A DNA stretch of 8,143 nt from Planctomycetota bacterium (GTDB taxonomy: Bacteria; Planctomycetota; UBA11346): positions 1-8,143 of the forward strand of contig JACDEN010000097.1 in assembly GCA_013816415.1 (NCBI GenBank). Direction: 5' to 3'. Shown here in pieces: positions 5,130 through 8,143 of this stretch (position 1 is the first letter of the stretch; each line of letters starts with the position of its first letter). The translations under genes and the position numbers were made by a program. Under the pieces are notes generated by a model that was not told the origin of the DNA, ran no database searches, and was given only the letters and a program-made list of their open reading frames with translations.

Positions 5130-6625
5130 GGCTGCTTTTCCTCGGGTTTCGGCGGTGCTTCCTCGTCGGGCTTGGCCGGTTCAGCCTCGGCCGGTGCCGG
5201 TTCCGCTGCCTCTGCCGCGTCCTCGGCGGATTCGACGCCCTGCGACTCCATCCAGCGGTCGTCGTCGGCGCGCTGCACGATGGAATCGCGGAAATCCACG
5301 CCGGATTCGGCAAAGAGGCCCGTCCGATCGCGTCCCAACTCGACCCACGCCTTGACGGCCATGGCTTCCTTGAGCGGGTCGGGCATCGAGCGCGGCGGGC
5401 GCACGTACCGGCCGCACATGATGCGCGGCCACGGCATGTCGGCCGGGAATGACAGGCGACCGCGGGCAACGGCCTCGCGGATAATCGCCTCGTCAAGCAC
5501 GCGGCTGACCTGCTCGATGTGGTCGTCCTGCCAGCGCGTGCATTGCCGGTAATACTGGAGCCATGCCGACCGACTCGCGGCCATGTTGGTGTTGCCAAGC
5601 TGTGCGAGCACCACGTCGATGGGCATACCAAGGGCGGCGAATTGATTGCGGTAGAGCGTGTCCAGGAACTCGCGCATATCCGCGCCCTGGAATGACCAGG
5701 TGGAGAAGTTCACGCTCGCGTCACGCCCGACGTAGTAGACCTTGCCGGGTTCCAGCGTGGTATTCGGACCCCAGACGGCGCCGTTGCGGTCAGCGGCGGC
5801 GGCGGCCAGCGGGTCGTCGCAGGAGATAAAGATGGGGTGGCACGCCTGCACGCGCTTGGCGACCACGTAGGCGTCCAGCACGCCCTTGATCTGCTTGGCC
5901 AGCGGGATGTTCGCGGCGAACAGCGACACGCCGCGGTAGCTGCCCGGCATGCGCTTGCCGATGCGGTGGATCACGTTGCGGCTGCCGTCCTCTGCGTACC
6001 ACGGGACGAATGCCCAGTCGTCGTGCCGCGGCATGGCGGAACCCATGCGCCGGGGCGGGGCGATCCAGATACCGGCGATGGCGCCGTTATCATCGAGCGC
6101 GAGGCCCTGGTAGAGCGCGTTGCTGTCCGTCTTGCCGGGCGGGTTGCAGACCCGTTCGGGGCGAATGATGCGCCAGCAGGTCGCGGTTGTCGCGCCCGGC
6201 CGGTCGGGGATGAACAGGCGCACAGCGAACGATTCGCCCGAGACGGTGGCCAGTTCGTCTAGGGCTTCCTCGAACTCGTGGCGGGTCATCAGTCCGGTGG
6301 CGTCGATCGACGTTGCGGCGGCGACCTCGTCCTCGACGTGACGGCGTATTTCGACTTCGGCGTCGCTGACGGCTTCGATGCGGTCGGCGCTGTACTGTGA
6401 GCGCAGGCGCAGACCCTCGGCGCCGTGCGTGCCGATGATCTTGGCGGTGAGCAGCGCCGCCATGACCGGATCGTTGCGCACGAGATCCCAGGCGCGGACG
6501 GACAGGCTTGCCGCCTCGTTCGTCCAATCGCTGTTGGGGTCGTTCTCCCAGACGCGCCACGGACCCATCAGGCGATTGCCCGCGGCGCCCTGCCACGCTC
6601 CGGAGAATTGCAGCGCGGCAGTCAC
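5126..6625 (-). CDS. Portal protein, lambda gpB family (499 aa)
   Basis: The portal forms the dodecameric ring at one capsid vertex that terminase docks to and DNA passes through. The chosen start is GTG at 6625-6623, which overlaps the preceding gene's TGA (GTGA). The open frame continues 49 codons further, but that part is antisense-like, basic and lies over the neighbouring gene. Family features include an N-terminal WRVWENDPNSDWTNEAASL (23-41), RAWDLVRNDPVMAALL (44-59), TVSGESFAVRLF (128-138), SYRGVSLFAANIPLAKQIKGVLDAYVVAKRVQA (229-261), and FLDTLYRNQFAALGMPIDVVL then MAASRSAWLQYYR (320-360), the usual portal stem/wing region. Residues 463-499 form an acidic Pro/Ala/Glu tail with no fold. 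The length is close to the lambda portal. It is followed directly by the protease gene, as in lambda. Confidence 0.9.
   Translation of the reverse strand: MTAALQFSGAWQGAAGNRLMGPWRVWENDPNSDWTNEAASLSVRAWDLVRNDPVMAALLTAKIIGTHGAEGLRLRSQYSADRIEAVSDAEVEIRRHVEDEVAAATSIDATGLMTRHEFEEALDELATVSGESFAVRLFIPDRPGATTATCWRIIRPERVCNPPGKTDSNALYQGLALDDNGAIAGIWIAPPRRMGSAMPRHDDWAFVPWYAEDGSRNVIHRIGKRMPGSYRGVSLFAANIPLAKQIKGVLDAYVVAKRVQACHPIFISCDDPLAAAAADRNGAVWGPNTTLEPGKVYYVGRDASVNFSTWSFQGADMREFLDTLYRNQFAALGMPIDVVLAQLGNTNMAASRSAWLQYYRQCTRWQDDHIEQVSRVLDEAIIREAVARGRLSFPADMPWPRIMCGRYVRPPRSMPDPLKEAMAVKAWVELGRDRTGLFAESGVDFRDSIVQRADDDRWMESQGVESAEDAAEAAEPAPAEAEPAKPDEEAPPKPEEKQP
5139..5143 (-). promoter_or_regulatory. Ribosome binding site (GAGGA) of the protease-scaffold gene
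   Basis: GAGGA followed by AAAG lies nine bases before the ATG at 5129-5127. It is embedded in the Glu/Lys codons of the portal's C-terminal tail, so the portal end and the protease start are coupled both by this site and by the ATGA overlap. Confidence 0.7.
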
Positions 6626-6897
6626 CGGCGTTCCGTGAATTCGACGTATTGGCCGATGACGCCGCCGCTGGCGCGCTGGAGGCAGAAGTCGAGCAGTTGC
6701 TTCGCGGTTTCCAGAGGCAGACGAGCGGTCGAAGTGCCGTCCGAGCCAACGGACTGCCACGGCAATTCGCACTCGCCGGACGCATTAATATAGGCGTTTA
6801 GAATCGCCCGCTTGAGCAGCGCGGCCATATCCGCGAAGCTCACATCATTGGCGAGTGCATCCGCAAGAGCGGATTGAATCTGGGCAGCAGTCGCCAT
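6622..6897 (-). CDS. Small head-completion candidate in the gpW position (91 aa)
   Basis: The 91-residue protein starts at ATG 6897-6895 and its stop overlaps the portal's GTG start. The N-terminal half is helical (AAQIQSALADALANDVSFADMAALLKRAILNAYINAS, about 4-40). The second half has a short turn, GSDGTSTARLPLETAKQLLDFCLQRAS (51-77), and a final strand GQYVEFTERR. A small helical protein with a short strand region between large terminase and portal is where lambda encodes gpW, which closes the filled head. It is longer than lambda gpW (68 residues) and lacks an obvious close match, so the family name is based mainly on position. No strong ribosome binding site is seen; the 60-base gap upstream holds a hairpin. 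The gene itself is well supported. Confidence 0.7.
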   Translation of the reverse strand: MATAAQIQSALADALANDVSFADMAALLKRAILNAYINASGECELPWQSVGSDGTSTARLPLETAKQLLDFCLQRASGGVIGQYVEFTERR

Positions 6898-6938
6898 GCG
6901 GTGACGCTACGACGAATCCGCCTCTGTGTTCCGTTGGC

Positions 6939-6954
6939 GTGGGCATCCGCCCAC
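6939..6954. repeat. 16-bp inverted repeat, copy B (GTGGGCATCCGCCCAC), between two genes
   Basis: This is identical to 4435-4450. Here it lies in the 60-base gap after the zinc-ribbon stop (6960-6958) and before the gpW-position gene. With a 2-base bulge the stem extends to 8 bp and reaches the stop codon (6937-6958). No T-run follows on the minus strand, so it is not a typical terminator. A role in RNA processing or spacing translation is possible. Confidence 0.55.
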
Positions 6955-6957
6955 ACG

Positions 6958-7305
6958 CTAAAGCAGGAACCCCTTAGCCTTCGTAGGCAGGCGCTGCGTT
7001 TTGAACCGCTCGTCGCAGACCCTGCACTCGAAAAACTCGCTTTGGGACGTCTTCGACCTGGCGCCCTGGGCGTGCAGGTCGCGGCCCCCGCATTTCGGGC
7101 AGCACAGAACCGAGACGGTGGCCCTGGTCGTGCCCGGCTTCCAGTCGGGAACTATACCGCCCCATGTGGTACCTTCAGTGACCCACGACATATGGTAGTA
7201 CCATGTATTACCATTGCCCTTGACGATCAAGTTCCGATTGCCACGCGGGCGGTCGCTGGCGCAACCGGTACCCGCGCCCCGCTGGCCAATGCCGGCGTGG
7301 CACAA
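6958..7305 (-). CDS. Zinc-ribbon protein, Com/NrdR-like finger (up to 115 aa)
   Basis: The frame holds two CxxC pairs: CPKC at residues 69-72 and CRVC at 94-97, with 21 residues between. The second knuckle reads CRVCDERFKTQRLP, like the 'CxxCxxRFxTxE' knuckle of NrdR-type zinc ribbons; the layout also recalls small phage zinc-finger regulators such as Mu Com. NrdR's ATP-cone is absent. The C-terminus is basic (TKAKGF). The start is unsure. The longest form begins with a TTG 11 bases after the terminase stop, inside a hairpin loop. An ATG at 7191-7189 would give 77 residues and keep the whole ribbon, but neither start has a good ribosome binding site. Residues 30-50 (GNTWYYHMSW, EGTTWGG) are aromatic-rich. 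Zinc binding is likely; DNA or RNA binding and any regulatory role are inferred. Confidence 0.65.
   Translation of the reverse strand: MCHAGIGQRGAGTGCASDRPRGNRNLIVKGNGNTWYYHMSWVTEGTTWGGIVPDWKPGTTRATVSVLCCPKCGGRDLHAQGARSKTSQSEFFECRVCDERFKTQRLPTKAKGFLL
7163..7231. repeat. AT-richer patch with three CAT-GGTA/TACC elements and two short palindromes
   Basis: On the plus strand three related elements occur: CATGTGGTACC (7163-7173), CATATGGTAGTACC (7189-7202) and CATGTATTACC (7202-7212). The middle one contains ATGGTA-G-TACCAT (7192-7204), a perfect odd palindrome. A second inverted repeat, CTTGA-CGA-TCAAG, follows at 7219-7231. The stretch is noticeably less GC-rich than its surroundings. It lies within the zinc-ribbon reading frame and could be an operator, a structured RNA element, or only coding for the repeated Gly-x-Thr-Trp peptide. 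Confidence 0.4.
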
Positions 7306-7313
7306 ACGCCACG
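7296..7313 (-). other. Hairpin just after the terminase stop, with the TTG start in its loop
   Basis: On the minus strand CGTGGC, loop GTTTGT, GCCACG forms a 6-bp stem that begins three bases after the terminase TGA (7318-7316). The loop contains the TTG (7305-7303) that would start the longest zinc-ribbon form. There is no T-run. Possible effects are on translation of the zinc-ribbon gene; chance is also possible. Confidence 0.4.
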
Positions 7314-7315
7314 GA

Positions 7316-8143
7316 TCAGAGCGTCCATTCGTTGCCCCCGGTGAAGTCGTTGACCCATCCGGCGGGCGGGGCCGGTGCGGCGGGCGCAGGTGTCGCGGCC
7401 TTCCTGATCAATTCCCGCTGATACGACCGCGCCAGCGCAACGGCGTAGGTGCGGCAGTCCAGCAGGTCGTGGCGCAATTGGTACTCGGGGTGGTGCTTGC
7501 GGTCCGTCTCGCGCTGGGACCACTTCGACCCGCCCTTGCCGTCGGGGATCTCGCACGTCGCGCAGTAGTGCCGCAGCAGCGTGTCGGCCACCACGAGATC
7601 CTTGGGCAGATGCGCGGCGCCGGCCTTGCCCGGTGGCACACGAAACGCCGCCTGGGCCTCGCGCCGGCACGGGTCGGTGTCGATGATGTACAGCCACCAG
7701 CGCCCGTTGCGCTCCTGCTGTTCCCGGCGGTAGATCGTGCCGCCCAAGTCGAAGCCAATCGACGCCTTGAGGTCGGGGCGGATCGTGCCGGCGGCGCCCT
7801 TGATCGCCCACCAGTCGGGGTGCTTGGTTAGCCAGAGGCGCAATTCGTCCTGACGGTCGCCTACGTCCACGCCGCGGCGGGCGAGCGGGCGGCCCCACTC
7901 GGCGGCAAGTCCGGTCATGAGCGCGGCCATGCGGTCGAGGCCGCTGTGCAGTTCGCCGGTGGTGGGCTGCACGCCGATGGGCGCCAGGATCAGATGGCCC
8001 CAGGCGAGATCGTAGGAGCGGCCATCGGTGCCGTTCCAGCCGGTGACGAGGTAGTACAGGCGGCCGGGGGCGCGCTGGCCGCCGCGCTGCACGTCGACCG
8101 TCGCGGTGAGGAAATCCACCTCGGGCGGGCAGTCGCTGGCATG
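7316..8143 (-). CDS. Large terminase subunit, GpA family, C-terminal nuclease part (5' end outside the window)
   Basis: The frame is open to the window edge, giving 275 residues of a protein that is usually about 600 or more long; the N-terminal ATPase lies beyond base 8143. An apparent GTG start at 8119 is internal, since the in-frame codons before it read ...ASDCPPE and continue the family sequence. The visible part is the nuclease that cuts concatemeric phage DNA: FLTATVDVQ with Asp17 (11-19), RGVDVGDRQDELRLW with Asp93 (90-104), WWAIKGAAGT (111-120), and HDLLDCRTYA with Asp229 (225-234). These fit the acidic metal-binding positions of the GpA RNase-H-like nuclease. The tail is Ala/Pro-rich (about 247-262) and probably flexible, ending GGNEWTL, where many terminases bind the portal. 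The gene heads the order terminase, connector, portal, protease, capsid, as in lambda-like phages. Confidence 0.9.
   Translation of the reverse strand, partial: HASDCPPEVDFLTATVDVQRGGQRAPGRLYYLVTGWNGTDGRSYDLAWGHLILAPIGVQPTTGELHSGLDRMAALMTGLAAEWGRPLARRGVDVGDRQDELRLWLTKHPDWWAIKGAAGTIRPDLKASIGFDLGGTIYRREQQERNGRWWLYIIDTDPCRREAQAAFRVPPGKAGAAHLPKDLVVADTLLRHYCATCEIPDGKGGSKWSQRETDRKHHPEYQLRHDLLDCRTYAVALARSYQRELIRKAATPAPAAPAPPAGWVNDFTGGNEWTL

Noticed and set aside
4278..5552. Long plus-strand open frame of 424 codons
   Set aside because: It lies antisense to the protease and portal genes, both of which carry clear family motifs. Long antisense frames are expected in GC-rich DNA, and the translation is Gly/Arg/Asp-rich with no recognisable domain.
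6626..6772. 49-codon N-terminal extension of the portal
   Set aside because: The extension is Arg-rich, unlike portals, and lies over the preceding gene. The GTG at 6625, overlapping that gene's stop, gives the normal portal length.
6958..7305. Zinc-ribbon protein as a true NrdR repressor
   Set aside because: Only the ribbon resembles NrdR. The ATP-cone domain is missing and the protein is too short.
1..8143. tRNA genes, CRISPR arrays, insertion sequences, integrase or attachment sites
   Set aside because: None is visible on either strand. The repeats found are few and short, without regular spacing, and every long stretch is accounted for by virion genes.

Overview
The window is a GC-rich (about two thirds G+C by eye) block of tailed-phage or prophage virion genes. 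Every supported gene lies on the minus strand, so transcription runs from the right end (8143) to the left end (1). Nothing in the window names the host. The base composition and gene families fit a phage of a high-GC proteobacterium, but that is inference. There are no integrase, lysis, replication or tRNA genes, so prophage and free phage cannot be told apart here.

Layout in transcription order. The C-terminal nuclease part of a GpA-family large terminase enters from the right edge (7316-8143). A small zinc-ribbon protein follows (6958-7305), then a small protein in the gpW head-completion position (6622-6897). Next come a lambda-family portal (5126-6625) and a protease-scaffold fusion (3897-5129). 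That fusion pairs an S49/ClpP-like head-maturation protease with a coiled-coil scaffold, and has a well-placed internal start for the scaffold alone (3897-4331), as in lambda C/Nu3. The major capsid protein (2688-3854) looks like the P22 coat-protein family rather than lambda gpE. A strong 9-bp hairpin follows it. The left third holds two beta-sandwich (Ig-like) proteins (2264-2620, 1548-2267), a 73-residue helical protein (1330-1551), two further beta-rich proteins (877-1326, 451-873), a 75-residue protein (224-451), and the start of a fibre-like gene that reaches a collagen-type Gly-X-Y stretch exactly where the window ends (1-231).

How the genes fit together. Terminase cuts and pumps DNA through the portal. 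The scaffold and protease assemble the procapsid and then clear its interior. The capsid protein forms the shell. The beta-sandwich proteins and the fibre are candidates for capsid decoration, neck or tail-tip adhesion. The genes are packed tightly: several junctions overlap by four bases (ATGA or GTGA), and one stop and start share a base, as expected for a translationally coupled late operon.

The most interesting points are the mix of lambda-type packaging and protease genes with a P22-type coat protein; the absence of recognisable connector or tail genes between the capsid and fibre genes; the apparent duplication of an Ig-like domain right after the capsid gene; the nested scaffold start; a 16-bp hairpin sequence present twice with an 11-bp third copy; and a short, locally AT-rich stretch with repeated GGTA/TACC elements inside the zinc-ribbon gene. 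I found no clear evidence of an undescribed defence or mobile system.
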